Shown in pieces: positions 22,525-37,100 of a stretch of 64,000 nucleotides of DNA; the first letter of the stretch is position 1, and each line of letters begins with the position of its first letter. The translations under genes and the position numbers were made by a program. Where the stretch lies: positions 1,550,001-1,614,000 of the forward strand of contig CANTUR010000383.1 of the NCBI GenBank assembly GCA_947683625.1, in the 5' to 3' direction. The notes below the pieces were generated by a model, which was not told the origin of the DNA, did not search any database, and saw only the letters and a program-made list of their open reading frames with translations. Source of the DNA: Mallotus nudiflorus (lineage: Eukaryota > Streptophyta > Magnoliopsida > Malpighiales > Euphorbiaceae).

Positions 22525-25500
22525 ATGTTTGCAGAAGGTATGGATTCTGGGAGAGAATCAGGTGGTGGAGTTGCGGGTACTGTATTAATGCGGTTTGTTT
22601 GGCCACATGGTGGTAGGAATGTATTTCTCACTGGTTCTTTTGACAGGTGATTATGCTCAATTGCAATTTTTTTTCGCCCGGGGGAGGGGTTTAGTGTTCA
22701 CCAGTTTTAATGGGATTTTTTTTTTCAATTGAATAAAATGACTTTTGATTGATGGATGACTACCTTTTATTGTGAAGATGGACCAGGCTTGTGCCCATGT
22801 CACCGATGGAAGGTTGCCCTACGGTATTCCAGGCCATTTGTAATATTACACCAGGCTATCACCAGGTGGGTTTTGTTTGGTTTTATGTGATTTTGATGGT
22901 TGAGAATTATTCTCATTGTTATAGTCACTTATACTATCGTTAATTAAGATGTTGGGTACTCTTGGTCTCAGTGCACGACTGTGAATTATTGTGATGCACT
23001 TGGAATGATATAGATTTGTTAAACCTCACGAAATTATTTGATGTTAAGATATTTGACCATGCAGTACAAGTTTTTGGTTGATGGAGAATGGCGGCATGAT
23101 GAGCGCCAACCTTGCTCAACAAGTGAATATGGGGTAGTGAATACTATCCTATTCACTGGGGAGTCCAATTACAATCCTGCTACAGGTCAGGAGATGCCTC
23201 TGGGCATGGAACTGGACAATGAGACCTTTAGACGCGTGGTGAGGGAAAGTTCCATATTAAATATAATTTTAATGCACGAATTGAAGTTCTTTGAGTTACT
23301 ATTTTCTTAATGTTTTTCTTGGTAATAGATTAGTGTTAGATTGCTTATGTTTAGTTTTTGTTAAAATGGTTCCCATTTTGAGCATACAGGGTTGTTATTT
23401 ACAAAATTACAATGCAGGTTCATGTGTCAGATGGTACGGTTAGCGATGTGATACCACGGATATCAGAGGCTGACTTACAGGCCTCTCGTCACCGCATTTC
23501 TGTATTTTTATATACGCAGACTGCATATGATTTGCTTCCCAAGTCAGGCAAGGTCTGGATCTATTGCCAATTTTCTATGTTATGAGACTATTTTTCTTCA
23601 GTTTATCATGATGTATATACATGTTGCTTCCTTTTTATCCTAATTTAGTACAGATAATATGCAGGTTGTTGCCTTGGATGTTGATTTACCGGTAAAGCAA
23701 GCGTTTCATATTTTACACGAGCAGGTATTTTATTTACTTTTTTTTTCATAATGTTGTTGAGTTGGACTAGGTTTGTTTAATCCTCCTACAAATTTGGAAT
23801 TTAGAAGCCAGTCAAGAAAGGGAAACAAATTCTTTACTCTCTTCACAAGAACTCTTATGTCTCATACTTCGAAGAAAATTAAGCATGCATTCAAAGTGAC
23901 TTTAAACACTATGATTTGTTATATCCAAAGTGCCCTTTTTGTATTCATAGTGAACTTTTACTGAAATGGCAATACAGTGTAACTGTTCTTCTTTTCAGGA
24001 TACTGTGCCTTGTGATTTTCCTTTTGGCAATGACTATTTTATTGATTGATGAGAAAGGATGAATTATCTTATGTATTTGTTATTTGTCAAACCTCCATCA
24101 TCTATGTAATTCGCTATCAAAACCACTTTTTGCTAGGTTTTTTATTTAAGCTTTGTCATCTTATTATTTTTCATTTGCTGGTGAGTGATGCCATTCGTGC
24201 ATATTTACTTGTTGCTAATGAGAACTTGGGTATGCATTTTTTCTGAATTAAGTTGTTTCCAGGGCATCCCTATGGCTCCTCTCTGGGACTTCAGCAAGAG
24301 CCAGTTTGTTGGAATGCTTAGTGCCTTGGACTTCATTTTAATTTTGAGAGAGGTATGTGCATGTGAAATTGAACATCTCTTTTCGTGGTGAGTCTCCTTG
24401 ATGCGTTATTTAGTCTTAGATATGGCTCAAACTTACTTGCATTGCTTTCAAGGTTGCTGCTTCAAGCAAATTCTTCTCATCCCATCTCCTCCCACCTTCT
24501 TGCTTTGTTCTTGGAAATTTTTTGCTACTGGATTTCTTCTGTTTTAGAATGAACCAATATGTTCTTGTTTGCTTTAAATATTGTCATGAAAGTCAAAATC
24601 TTTGGAAAAGATGTTTTGACTGGTCTGTTGTGCATTTGTTTTACCCTGAATCACCTTCTACTTGCAGCTGGGGAATGGGTCAAATTTGACAGAAGAAGAG
24701 CTTGCTACACACACCATATCTGCTTGGAAGGAGGGAAAAGCATATCTTAATGGTCAAATTGATGAGCATGGGAGGGCTTTATCTAGACGTCTCATCCATG
24801 TGAGTGATCTATATTGTGCTTTTATCCCCCGTGCAAATTATCTGTCCATGTGAGCTTGCTATAATATCCCCCCTGCTACATTTCTTAGTTTGTTTGTATT
24901 GCCATAACTTGTAGAAGTCAGCGTTAGTGGTTATTTTCTGTATGATTTACTGTAAAAGGACAGTTTCAGCATAAATAGTTACTGCTAATTGACCTGTGTT
25001 CATTAATTGTTGTAGGCTGCGCCATATGATAACTTGAAAGATGTTGCTTTGAGAATATTGCAAAATGAGGTGGCTGCAATTCCCATTATACATTCATCTT
25101 CAGAACACGGCTCATTTCCCCAACTGCTGCATCTTGCTTCACTTTCAGGAATACTTAAATGTAAGCCTTTTGAATTATTTTCTGTGCACTTGAATGTGCA
25201 TTATTACTAACTGGGGAACATTAATTTCCAGGTATTTGCAGGCATTTTAGAAATTGTTCTAGCACCTTGCCGATACTCCAGTTGCCTATTTGTGCAATTC
25301 CAGTGGGTACATGGGTTCCAAAAATTGGAGAATCTAATAGACGACCTTTGGCAATGCTGAGACCGAGTGCTTCTCTTGGTTCGGCTTTAACCTTATTGAT
25401 TCAAGGTATGCTTCTGGTTATCAAGTGCATTGAAATTACAAGGTAAAATAATTATCCAAGAAGAAGCAATCATCCCTGAGAAAAAATTTGACATCACTAA

Positions 25501-27125
25501 TATGGAGTCATAAGACTTCTCACAATAAGCACCTTCAAACTATTCTATCTATATTTAGAATTCTCGAATTGTAGTCATAGTATCCATCAGAGGTTGCACA
25601 TGGGTAAGTAGGTCCCAACCCTTGTATATTTCTGAACTGTTTCCTCGGACCATTTTGCTTGTTTTGAAAAGAGTATGCAAGATTGAAGTTGCATGTCAGG
25701 AATTTTGCATCAAATGCTCCAACAGAAATGCATCTACTGAAAAATGCTCTTTGGTTGTAACATGGGAGTCTTGTATCTTAATTATAATTTTATTTTTCAT
25801 TTCATACACCATTTTACTATTTACACTTTGTTGGGGTTCCAGTTACTGCAGTAGGATTGTGAGCAGCTTCCTCCTACTCTCTTTGTACCTCATTAGCAAG
25901 ATTTGATTATAGGTTTTTGACATGGTGCTAGGAAACTTTACTGACTTGGTTGATTATTTCTCTGGGATGTTTAGTTTGGTGGATAGGACTCGGCATGTGT
26001 TTTGTCAAGATACAGCTTTTTATGGCATCAGCATCTGCTTAGTTATATTGCTCAAAAAATTATTAAACTTTATGCTAATCCTTATGCTGCTGTGGCCTTG
26101 TCTTCGCAGCTCAAGTAAGTTCAATACCAATAGTTGATGATAACGACTCTTTACTAGATATATATTGTCGGAGGTAAATAGTTTTTCTATTTATCATGTG
26201 ATTGTATTCAGAGTTCAATTTTGCAGCTATTTGTGATTTCTATGATACATGTTATTTATTTGAACAGTGATATAACTGCTTTGGCGAAAGACAGAGTATA
26301 TACACATATTAATATTAATGAAATGACTATTCATCAGGTATTGCTACCCATTTTACCCTTAGTTTTCATTCTCTTCAAGATGTTTACACTTGTTAATTTG
26401 AATGTAATATAATAAATGTATAGATATTTTTTAATTCTTCACTTCTTGCTTGGTTAGATTTGATTGGTTTAAACTGAGCATAATGACAATACTCCATTGA
26501 ATATCTAGATAGGAAGATTGTTGGTCAGCCTTGGTATGGTCCCACTCCCCAGGCTGCAGAATTGTGCTAGTCTTCTTTAAGGATCCTAGGTTGTGTAATT
26601 TATTGGAGAATTCCAAGTATCAGAGTTCCAACTTTAAACACATGATTTTTTCTTTTCTTTGAATTGTTAATCTTTGTTTATGGTGATGCCTTTTTAACCT
26701 ATCATATTTCAAAATGCAGTTTAGAATTAGGAAACCATACTTGTTGTCTCACTGATCCTAGGATGTGGTCTTCATTCCTTCATTTTTTTTTCCTTTTCAA
26801 TTGGGATTAAGGCTTAGTTGAGTTTTGTTCAATTGATTAGGCTTTGCAATTGGGACAAGACTCCTATGCTACATATGAGTCGAGAAGTCAAAGATGTCAG
26901 ATGTGTTTGCGCACAGATACATTGAATAAAGTAATGGAGCGATTGGCAAACCCAGGTAATTTAATTTTCTCTCCCAAAATTCAAGTGGTGCCCCTTTCAG
27001 AAATCCAGGCGCCAAACTTATATCTGGTTTCAGGGGTTAGACGGCTTGTCATTGTCGAGGCTGGCAGTAAGCGTGTAGAAGGCATTGTTACGTTGAGCGA
27101 CATTTTTAAATTCTTGCTTGGATAG
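22525..27125 (+). CDS. SNF4: SNF4: plant beta-gamma subunit of SnRK1 (AMPK family)
   Basis: Thirteen coding exons read by eye: 22525-22646, 22778-22865, 23065-23238, 23418-23552, 23665-23724, 24263-24352, 24668-24799, 25016-25160, 25232-25405, 26110-26173, 26268-26337, 26841-26955 and 27034-27125. All have GT-AG introns and a continuous frame, giving 486 residues, about the length of Arabidopsis SNF4. Residues ~20-100 are a CBM48/AMPK glycogen-binding domain ([35 protein letters not shown]). From about residue 145 four CBS motifs follow ([72 protein letters not shown]). This plant-specific fusion replaces the canonical gamma subunit of the SnRK1 energy-sensing kinase. No broken motif was noticed. 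The ATG at 22525 matches the MF... start of relatives; the ATG at 22540 is an in-frame alternative. Confidence 0.95.
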
Positions 27126-28950
27126 TTCAGCGTGTGCCCAGAAGGCGTTTACATGAAAGATGTTGTGCAGCAGGGTTTGCGACCCATGGCATAGATTATA
27201 TTGCAGCAATTCCTTGTTCCAAGGAGAATCCGTACATTTGATGGTCACTTTGATCTCATTTCTTTGAAATCTACCATTGGATTGGCCTCTTGCTTGGCTG
27301 CCTACTTTTAGAATTTAAGGCCAAAAGAGAGGCATACAATTTGAGAGCTGATTCCCTTCCAATTTCTAATTTGTTCATCCCCCTCCATCCTTTTTTGTTA
27401 CGAATGACTCTTGAGCCATTGTTGTAAATTTCTTTGTATGTGAGGGATCATAGAGCATGTTGTTGCTGCTAGATAGAAAAGAGATGGGGAGGAGGAACAA
27501 CATTAAATGAATATTTTATCATATGCTTCACTAGGTTGTGATTGGGCTTTAGGAAATTTGATGAAATTGTAACTGGCCTTTCTCATTTAATTGTTGTTTT
27601 ACTGGTAGTTCTATAGTAGCAAGGAGAAAGTTCATTTCTGCATTATTGTCACCTATCAGCCAGTAGCTGATGGTTGGCTGCTAAATATGATAATTGTGAG
27701 GGTTCAAAGGTTGTTACACGCAACTGAAATTAACATAAGTTGTTCGAAGTAATCGAGTGAAATTTAAGGTGTTAATAAGTTACAAATTATTATTATTATT
27801 ATTAAGAGTTTATATGACCTATGGTGTAAACGAATTGAGTCTAGCCGCTTGCAAGTAGTTAGGTGTTCAGTTTAATAAAAGCTCGTTTAATAAATAAATT
27901 AAGTTTAAGCTATATAGGGCTCCGCTTGTGAAGCTTGCAGATAAGCTTGAATAAAAACTCATAAGTTAGTTTTAGCTTGTAATTTTAATATTTAGTAATT
28001 TAATTTTAGATAAATAATATACAAATTTATATTATAAAAAATATTTCAGAAAATATATTATTAGAATAAAATTATAATTTTTATTAAATATATTATAATT
28101 TATTTAATAAATAATTTATTTTTAAATTTTTAATGTATTATTATAATTTATAGTTTATATTTTTTTAAATTTTTTTAGGTTCGTTTAAACTCGTTAACGC
28201 TAAGTGAAATGCGAGTTAAGGTCGTATTTTGCTCAAATATAAATGAACTATGCTTGAGTTAGTCAAAGCTCGGCTCGGTTACACCTATGCACAATAGCAA
28301 TGTTAGTCCATCCTTCCAAATTGACTGAGACAAGATTCAATTAGAATGTCATGGAGTGACTGCGTACATTAAGCTATGATCTTTTGAAGTAATTTGTAGT
28401 TATAGAAATATGTGAAGTCAGTTTTAGTTAGAGAAATTATGTGCATTACAAAGATCTTATAAAATGCATTGTACGTAAATGGATGAATATTTCAAAAAAT
28501 TAAGAATTGAATTATAATTAAAATTTAAAAATCCTTATATTCTATTTGTAAAAAATAATAATCAAAATATTTAATTTTTTTAAAAAAATTCCGTTAACTA
28601 GAATTAAATTATAAAAGAATTTCTTAATTAGAAGATTTAGAAATTTGTTTTCAATTTATCGAAGGTTTGTAATAAAAAATAATTATTCTCTTATTATTTA
28701 AGATGAAAACTTATAAAAAAAGTGAAAAGTTTTTAGAACACTGAATAAAGAACAATTTGAAAAAATTATTTGCATTAATAATTAATTAACTCTTAACAAA
28801 TTATTTGCATGTAAAATAATATGGGTTATTTTATAAAAGGTCGGAATAATTTGAAAATGCAGACTGTAATTACGGCATCGTTTCTAGACGTCGCAGAATA
28901 AACTGAAAAGATTGAGAACCGAATCGAATCAGAGAGGAGAGGAGCGAGAG
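27126..28950. other. SNF4 3' UTR and intergenic spacer
   Basis: The first ~500 bases are of transcribed-UTR character. The rest is AT-rich and contains a hAT-like MITE at 27820-28287. No gene is seen. The stretch just before 28951 should contain the promoter of the next gene, but no clear TATA box was picked out. Confidence 0.5.
27820..28287. mobile_element. hAT-like MITE (about 470 bp)
   Basis: The left end GGTGTAAACGAATTGAG and the reverse complement of the right end GGTGTAACCGAGCCGAG agree at 13 of 17 positions. Subterminal GCTCGTTTAA and GTTCGTTTAAACTCG motifs and an AT-rich centre are typical of a common dicot hAT-derived MITE. A clear 8-bp target duplication could not be recognised. 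Confidence 0.55.
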
Positions 28951-29910
28951 ATGGAAGGGCTAAGCGAAGAAGAGAGAAAAGCTTTAAGAGGTAGCAAATT
29001 TGCTCCTCTCCCTCCTCCTTCTTCTTCTTCCCGCTTAAATCAACAGCAACCCAGGTACAAACAAGTGCCTTTCTTTTCTTGCATCTTTTGAATTTTTTTT
29101 TTCCTTTTTTGGCTTCTGATTTTACGAGTGGATTTCTTTTAGGTTGGCTCATCCTGGTGGACCATTGAAGACGAATAAAGCAGCCGCTCTGGCCAAGTTT
29201 CTTGAAAGAAAACTTCAAGATCCTGATGGGTTATCCTCCATCAACCCTCAACTTGTTGAATTGGCTGTCGAAAACGCCAAAAGCTCCCTCTCTTCCAGTA
29301 ATCCTTTATTTCTTTCTTTTGGTTGACTCCTCTGTATGTTCTGATTTAATTTTTTTTTTATTCTAAAACAGTCCCACCCAATTTTGGAATTTTAATGGTT
29401 AATTTTGATGTTTCCTTCGATTTTGATTAACTGTTTGATAGTTTTTATGTTGCAATCTTGATTTTATATTTGGGTGTTCTTCATTGTTCGGCTTATAATC
29501 AGGTGGCGCTTCAAGTTCTGGAACAATTATTCATCATGTTACTTCATTTGGTGACTCTGAGGTGTGATTAAGCGGGTTGAGTATTCATTTCCTGTTGTTC
29601 TTTGATGGTAACCGCATGCTTGATCTTGACTTAAGCACTTTCTATAATTCGAATTTTGCAGGATTCTGCTGACGAAGGAAAGGTAGAAAGCTTTTTGCCG
29701 AAGAAACAAAAGAAGAAGAATAAAAAGAAAAAACGGAAGAAAAACAAAAAACAAAAGGTTTTGTTTGTGTGATTGAGAGTTTTGTCCATTACTTTACTTT
29801 GTGTTGCTAACTACTGTTGATTGGTAACACAAGTCCTCCTTCTGCTGCAGGCGCTTGATGATAGGGAAGATGTGAAGTTGAAGAAACCCAAGAAGAAGCT
29901 GAAATTGTGA
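28951..29910 (+). CDS. Unrecognised small lysine-rich protein, probably nuclear
   Basis: Five coding exons: 28951-29054, 29143-29297, 29503-29561, 29662-29757 and 29851-29910. GT-AG introns and a continuous frame give 157 residues. The N-terminus reads MEGLSEEERKALRGSKFAPL, then a Pro/Ser/Gln linker. A conserved-looking segment follows with AHPGGPLKTNKAAALAKFLE and INPQLVELAVENAKSSL. The C-terminal third is a run of Lys/Arg/Asn (exons 4 and 5) resembling nuclear or nucleolar localisation signals. I do not recognise the family and assign no function. The ATG is the first in the transcript as read. It is a plus-strand neighbour of SNF4, and its 3' end faces the ALY gene 0.87 kb away. Confidence 0.8.
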
Positions 29911-30782
29911 TCAGTGGCCAGTTATTAGTTAATCTCAAAGCTAGGGATTGTCACAGCAGAGGAGGATACATGATAATACTTGGTCAATTGAAAAGGCAGA
30001 AATTTGGTGATTAGCAATGTAGAACTAACCACCTGTCAGACCTGTGAAACTGCGAATTTTTCATGTGCTCCCACCCTGTAGACTGACTAAATTTCTTGCC
30101 TTTTTTTCTTGTTTTTCCACTTTTGGAAGAAAACCCCCACCCTGATTTTCAATTTTGAATTTGGATTGCCCTAGTACTTAATAGGGAAATTTGTTGGTTT
30201 TCTACGACTTGTACAAATGTTGATAATGAGCCAACGTGTTCATTATCATAGATTGTGAAATTCCAAGCTTTATCATGTTGGTTTCATGTCTGAAAATTAT
30301 CACCAAGGCAAATGATACTGGACCAGCCTTAAAAGGCAAAATCGTTAACAGCGTGAAATTGTAATCGGCTGGTATTGATCAGGTAATCAAGTAGTTTTTG
30401 GTCTTCTGATCCAGAATCTGAACGTGTGTATTCTTGGAAGATCCCTGCCAATACCACTTGTTCGAAAATTGATAATTTGAATTTGAATTTGACGTCAATT
30501 ACTGAGAATATTACAGAGTATATAAGCATTAAATAAGATTGTAATGTATACAAACATTATTGACGATCAAAATTGAGGGCACAAAGAATAGGAGATGTTG
30601 ATTCTTATATTGAGAGCAGTATCGTGGAACTGCTGGTATTTTGGTACATGTACAGATACCTGTTTAAGATTAACAAACAGGATATAAAAAGGGGAGGCCA
30701 AGGGAATTCCGTGGATGATTCCACTAAGATATTGTACATTTTACATGGGAAGAAATTAAAAAAAAAAAGGAATTGAGATGGG
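29911..30782. other. Facing 3' UTRs of two convergent genes
   Basis: The spacer between the stop of the lysine-rich gene and the stop of the ALY gene probably consists mostly of the two 3' UTRs. Short open frames on both strands around 30329-30847 have no recognisable features. Confidence 0.5.
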
Positions 30783-33700
30783 CTACGTTGGTATGAGTGC
30801 CAATATCTGATTCCTAATAATCCCCATGCATTTCTGAATATCTGCATATATTGGAAGGTTCTGTGAACAACATGGCTTTAACTTCGTGACAGCAGAATCT
30901 AGTACCTGGGCAACATCACTTGGTGGAAACTGTCGTTCTGTACATCTCTGCATTTCATTTTACAAACAAGTCAGTACGAGGAGGTTCTTGTGCCTGATCA
31001 TGTATAAAATTGCACTATAAAAGGAAAAATTATGTGTCATAATAACATACCCCACAACTCACCTGAATCATAAGCAAAGTAGCCACGCATTGTGTTATTA
31101 TTTCAGAAGGGATTTGCGCTTCATTTTGGTCAGATATTTGGTCCAAGTCTGTCTCAGGCACATGACAGCTAGCCCCGACATTTGCAGGACAGGGACTTGC
31201 CTGATCCTGAGAAGCTGCAGCGCTAGGAAATGAATTTGAAGGCATGGAAGACTGCATGGCTGGTGTGCTTAAATCATCTGCTGAAAGCTGGTTATTCACA
31301 AAATCTATAGCCTCCTCAATACTCTCAATGTTACTTCCCTCCTTTTTCAAAGATGACATTGCCTGAAATAATTACAGCCAGAAGAATTCCTTTATTAGGA
31401 ATAAAGCTACACGGAAAGAAGGAAAATGAAATAGTCATCAATCCACTTCTTGGCCAGGTATGAGATGAAAAGATTCACAAGAGCTATGTAGACATACAGT
31501 ATTATCATGATTCTTTGCCAAATTAATAGTGCTTTCTTAGGATACGGATATGAATGATTCCACTGGTTACTGAAAAGTGTGATATATGGTTTTGTTGAAA
31601 GAAGATGGAATCACACTGACAGGATTAGCAATTTAAACAGACAAGGTCTTTGCATAAAAGATGCTAGCAGTTGTACAATTCTTCTCCAGCCAACAATACA
31701 CTAGCACAGCATTCCAAATCTATGGTCCACTTCCAAATAGTTCCAAGACAAGAAGTTATAATTTGGAGCAAACTAGATAACGTAAACTAAATTTGGCCTA
31801 CGCATGGAACAATTTTCATTACGTCCAAACACAACACTAGTAGAAGGACTAGATAGTCATCAATACCTGCATAGCTGCATCAACCATTGTCTGGGCTTTT
31901 GCTCTTGATGATTCAACAATTTCAGCCACATGATACCCGGATTCTTGGGTCTCATCTGCAGAGAGATCACAAGGGCTAGAATGTCCAGCTGGTTCACATA
32001 TACAGTTAACGGGCTTCAACCACATATGTGGATTGTTTCCTTGATATGTGTTGCGCTGTCTCAAGCAAATGAGAGCAGATGAAACCTACACAAAGAAGTG
32101 ACCAGTCAAGTTTGCTACTAGTGAAAGAAACGGAAGAGGGATTGATTCTGAAAATTGGTCCACAGATTTTTCATACCTGTTCATTGACTTCGTTTAACTG
32201 AAAAAGTACTGCAGCATAATGCTTCTTAAAAATTTCAGAATCCTTTAGGGAGATTTCTCCATCCTTTTGGTTTTCCACCTCATCATTCATGCGCTTCAGC
32301 TCAGACACCACAGCCTCCTGCAAGTTCAAATATTCATCATTAATACTAAAATAATTCTGTCCAGATGATAACTTTTTCTTGTGATTATTGGATACTAGCA
32401 TCTAAATCTTACTTAAAGATCATCAAATCATAAGAACAAAAATGTAAAATGCAGAATTGCTATTTAAGTGATTAAATGGGAAATTACAGCAGTAACCATA
32501 TAAAGTTATAGCATACACAGGTAAAGTGTATACCTTCTTGTCAAGAGCTCGAGTCAACTCCAAAAGAGCTTGAACATCAGCATCCTTTGCTTGGAGCTGT
32601 GCAATTATAAGAGGCTGAGCACTGACTGCTTGTTGATTAATAACAGTTTCACCCGGCTCAGAGCTAATATGTTTAATAGAATTTGCCGAACAACCCTGCA
32701 CAAAAAACATTTTTTTTTAATTGAAAAAAACCAACATCTAGAATAAATTTAACCTGCTTCTAGACTATTTAGATCATTTTGAATCATATTAGGTTGAAAA
32801 ACTGCTGCATAAAAGAGTACAATTGCAGATCACTTCGGTTTTTGCAGCAAGCAAAGAAGATAGAAATATGTAAATTTGATCTCAATTGCAAATCAGAAAT
32901 ATATTTGCAAGGAATAATCTGACTATTTAATATAAATGCAGTTCAATTATATTATCTTCCCATATGCAACAAGGAAATGTGCATCTAAAAAAAATATTTT
33001 AAAGAATCCGTTCCAAGGGCTTACTCCAACTGAAAAGCCACGCCAATGGGGTGGATCCATTCACAAATACAAACCCATGCTAGCATTTGACAAAATACAT
33101 GCATATTTTCTGACTAGTGGATCACAACGTAACAAAATCAAACAGCAAATGATGATCCTTTCCATACTCAGCTTATTCATTAAAAATAACAATTAAGCAT
33201 ATAAAAAGTTATAAATTCATGGACACTCTTAACCTTTCCATGATGCAATAAATTGCTGATGTGCTGAGTTGAGGGAGAAGTATGCAGAAGACCATTGGTG
33301 TTCTCCAGATTCTCACACGGGGCAAATTTTATGTATCCTTCCATTTTCCTCTCTATTGACTGCCCATTCATTGTGAGTTCATTTAGGTTCTCAATGAATT
33401 TATTGAGAACAGCATTCTGCCTGAGGGAAGTAGGCATGTTTTCTAAAGGATTTGAAGGCATGCAATCAACATCCTGCAATAACATGTATTGATATTATAA
33501 AACTTGAAAATGAAGAACAAAAAACATAACGTTATTAAAACAGAAGGGAAATAAAGGAGATTCTCAGACGAGCAGAGACAAATGAAATGCAAAATGGGCT
33601 TTTCAGCCAAAAAAATTTTAAGAAGGAATTGCACATATGATCTTTATAAACATTATGCAGTGGCAGGTTTTTCCCAACATCCTTTGAGATACCATTAATC

Positions 33701-34105
33701 TTCTGGGAAGTACAAGTGAGTTGCAACATAAAATGGTTTAGTATTTTCTCTAACAAAGCATGCACAGAGCAACAACCCAGAGCATCCAAAACCTGAACAA
33801 ATACAATATCCAGCATCTAAATTACCAGATGAGTATTAGATTTTTTAATGGTCGAAGAATGCTTTAACATCTATCTTCCACTTAACTATTGACAATGGGC
33901 TGTCTCCCTTGTAGATGAAAACACTTGGCATTATTCTTAATGATGGTTTTGTTTGCTTCATTTCTCAATATTTCAAAATCAGTTGATGAATTTAGTCAGA
34001 TAGAGCTTTCAAATATTAGTTTGATAGAGTTCTCAAATTACTTCATTAATATCATAACTCTGACCATACAAGCTCAGTTCATCACAGAATTCCACACACA
34101 TCTCC

Positions 34106-34138
<33 letters not shown>

Positions 34139-37100
34139 ACCCAAGAGGTAAGTAATGTTCCTATGAGTGCAGCACTGAGTCATTTGTGTCCCTAAAGAGA
34201 AATACTAACTGAACTGTTAACACCAAAAAGAAGACCAAAAAATAAGCAAGGAACACTGCAATATGAACAAAAGAGGTGTCCCAGAGCATGAGATGTCCAT
34301 CATTGCAGGCTCTAAAGAATCCATTAAGCAAATACCTCTACATTTATATCTATTTTTTGTCAGCTTCACTGATTAAAAAAGAAAAAAAAAAGACAAATTG
34401 ATCTAATTACCAGAGTTGAGAAAGTGCAAATTCAACAAAAACTAAAATATAAAGATTCTGAAACATTCTCAGTCACTGAAATAAATTTGCAAAAAAAATT
34501 CACAAAAGAAAACTATATTACCATGACAAATTCAACCCCCAGTTCAGGTTGGTCAAATTGAACGCGGCATCTGTTATGATCAACAGTTAGTACACTTCCA
34601 TCATGAATTTCTCTGGTTCTTGGATGAAGAGCAACTATACGCTGCCCAACTGATAAGGGTTGAGCCAGATCAGTTGGAAGTCCATCCCTGGTACCAGTAC
34701 AAAGTTCTGTATAATGTTTTCTAACAGATTCCCGGTATTGATTAAGCTTCTCTTTTTCTTCCTTTAAAAATTGTTCTGAAAATCTCCGTGGTTTACCAAG
34801 GGAACTGCATCAGTCAGAAAGTTTGGATGAATGTTTAAAGATCAGATACTTAAAATCTTTAAAAAAGCACAGTACTATGAAATGTGAGTGCCACATACCT
34901 CCTTATGACACCCCATTCAACACGAGTTAATCTTGGGATATGACCCAGTCCAACATGATCTAGGTATTCCACAAACTCCCTTTTAGCAAACCATGGGTAA
35001 TCAATCGCACTGTAGAACCACTCAAAAACACACCATCTCCGAACTTGATACCATGAAAGGCAATTAGAAAGCTTTTTCTGCAATCATCAAACAGAATGAG
35101 AAAATTCAAGAAAACTACATGGAAACATAAACAACCACCGACAACATGCTATCTAACCTTAAGATTGTGTACACTATCTTTGAATGAAGGAATTGCAATA
35201 TTGTATTGTTCATTCACAATATCTTCAGAAGACTGAATATCTCCGTCAACCAATGGTTTTAGTGTGTTTGTCTTACGCCTACTCCTCACTTTGGTTGGTA
35301 AGTTGAATTGTTGTGAAGATAAAGCTTGTACAGATGATGGAGCTGAATCATTTGACTCCCTTCCATGGTCAGGACTGGAAGTAAATTCTGCAGGTTTCAC
35401 CAATTTCCCTTGTTTTTGGTGTGCAGTATCCCGAGAGGATTTGCCTTTGTTTATTAAGTCAACTACATCATCTGTGGCCTACAATCAAAAGTCGAGACAT
35501 ATGGAAAGAATCAACAATAGGAACTAGAATCAGAATTAACCATATACTTTCATAAAGCGATAGTGACATTTTTAAAGTTCCAACAGGTATACAAGGAGTA
35601 CCAAAAGGAATCCAAATTAAAATATCAAACACAACAATTATTTACAGAGCTATAAGTGAAAGATTGCAATTCAAGATCTGTAATGACAGGAGAAAATAAG
35701 AGACATATCAACCTTGAAATCCGAACCTTTTAACAAAGGTTACTGAAAAACATATGATTATATGAATGCATATGGATATCATACAGCTTAACTATAGGAA
35801 AGTTCATATTGGGGAAAAACAAAAAGAAAAAAATGAAAAACGTACTCTGTTAGTCACTTGTAAGAAATATAAGAGCCGACGTCAGAGCATTCAGAAAAAT
35901 GAGATATACTTGAGTATTAAAGGTAAAAAAACCACACACCTTAACTTTCTGAGATTCACCCAGATGAGAACTGGTACGCTCTTCAATTTCTAAAATCTGC
36001 AACTTATAAACAACATTAGGATAGACATAAATTCAGAAAATACAAAGATATTGCTACTCAAAAGAGACTGATTTTTTAAAAAAGAAAAAAATCCTGATCC
36101 AGATAAGAGTTCAATTATTCCTTACCTTAGATGGCAGGGACTTCTTTCTTCTTTTCTGTATCCCAGCATTACTCTGATGTGGTGCATCCTTCACTTTTGC
36201 AATAGGACTAGCATCACGAGAGGAAACTTTTCCTTTAGTTGTTTTTGGAGAGACAACTTTAACCCCAGCAGTTGAATGATTCCCTTTCAACTTGGACTTG
36301 GAAACAATTCCAGTCTTTTGTTCTTCAACATGCACAGACGACTCTAGCAGACAGAGAATCGTTCAATTAGATCTAGATTGCCATGTGACAGAGGATACAA
36401 TATATAAACAATAATGAATTCTCTAAACCACTAAGCACTTTGTCTTCAATGAGATTTACACATTTCCTAAAAACAAAAAAAATAACCTTATAGAACATTT
36501 TGTGAAGAATTATACCATCAATCAATCAATAGGCCTAAGTGTGCTAGGTTGTAACTGTCATTATTGCCTTTAATTTATATCATATTCGGTACATGATATG
36601 ACTATGTGAGGCTAAATTACTTGCCAAAAATCACTTTAGAGTAATCTATAAAACATACAAAAATTAGTAGATATTCATAGCAATGAGATAACAAGATGAG
36701 CAACAGCCAGAATAAGTAGGATTATTGACCAGCTTTCTTTGTTAAAAGTAATTAAATGGTACCTCAAGTCAAACACAAAGATTAAAACCATTTCATCATT
36801 CTTTATGTCAGTAGATTATTATTACAACAATGCAAAAATAAATAATTTCAATTTCACCTGATCTTATAATTACATAGCCCTACACAACTAGAAAAAGAAA
36901 AGAAAAAAAAAATCTAAAATGTCATTTCAGTACTGTCAATATCCAAGTTTCTAACATAGCAAAGCATTTACACCTTAAAGGAAGCGCTAAGAAAACTGAA
37001 GAGTAGCTGCCAAATCACAAATAAATCCTCACATAGCCTACTTTATAAAACAGCTATAACTTACCAGTATCGACAAGTGCCTCTGGTAACCTCAATGACA

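Noticed and set aside
22434..22616. 60-codon frame in the SNF4 leader
   Set aside because: It opens at a GTG across a splice acceptor. The only true ATG there gives a two-codon uORF, and the real SNF4 frame starts at 22525.
28826..29218. 130-codon minus-strand frame with Lys-rich stretch
   Set aside because: It overlaps the first two exons and intron of the well-supported plus-strand gene at 28951-29910 and has no recognisable features.
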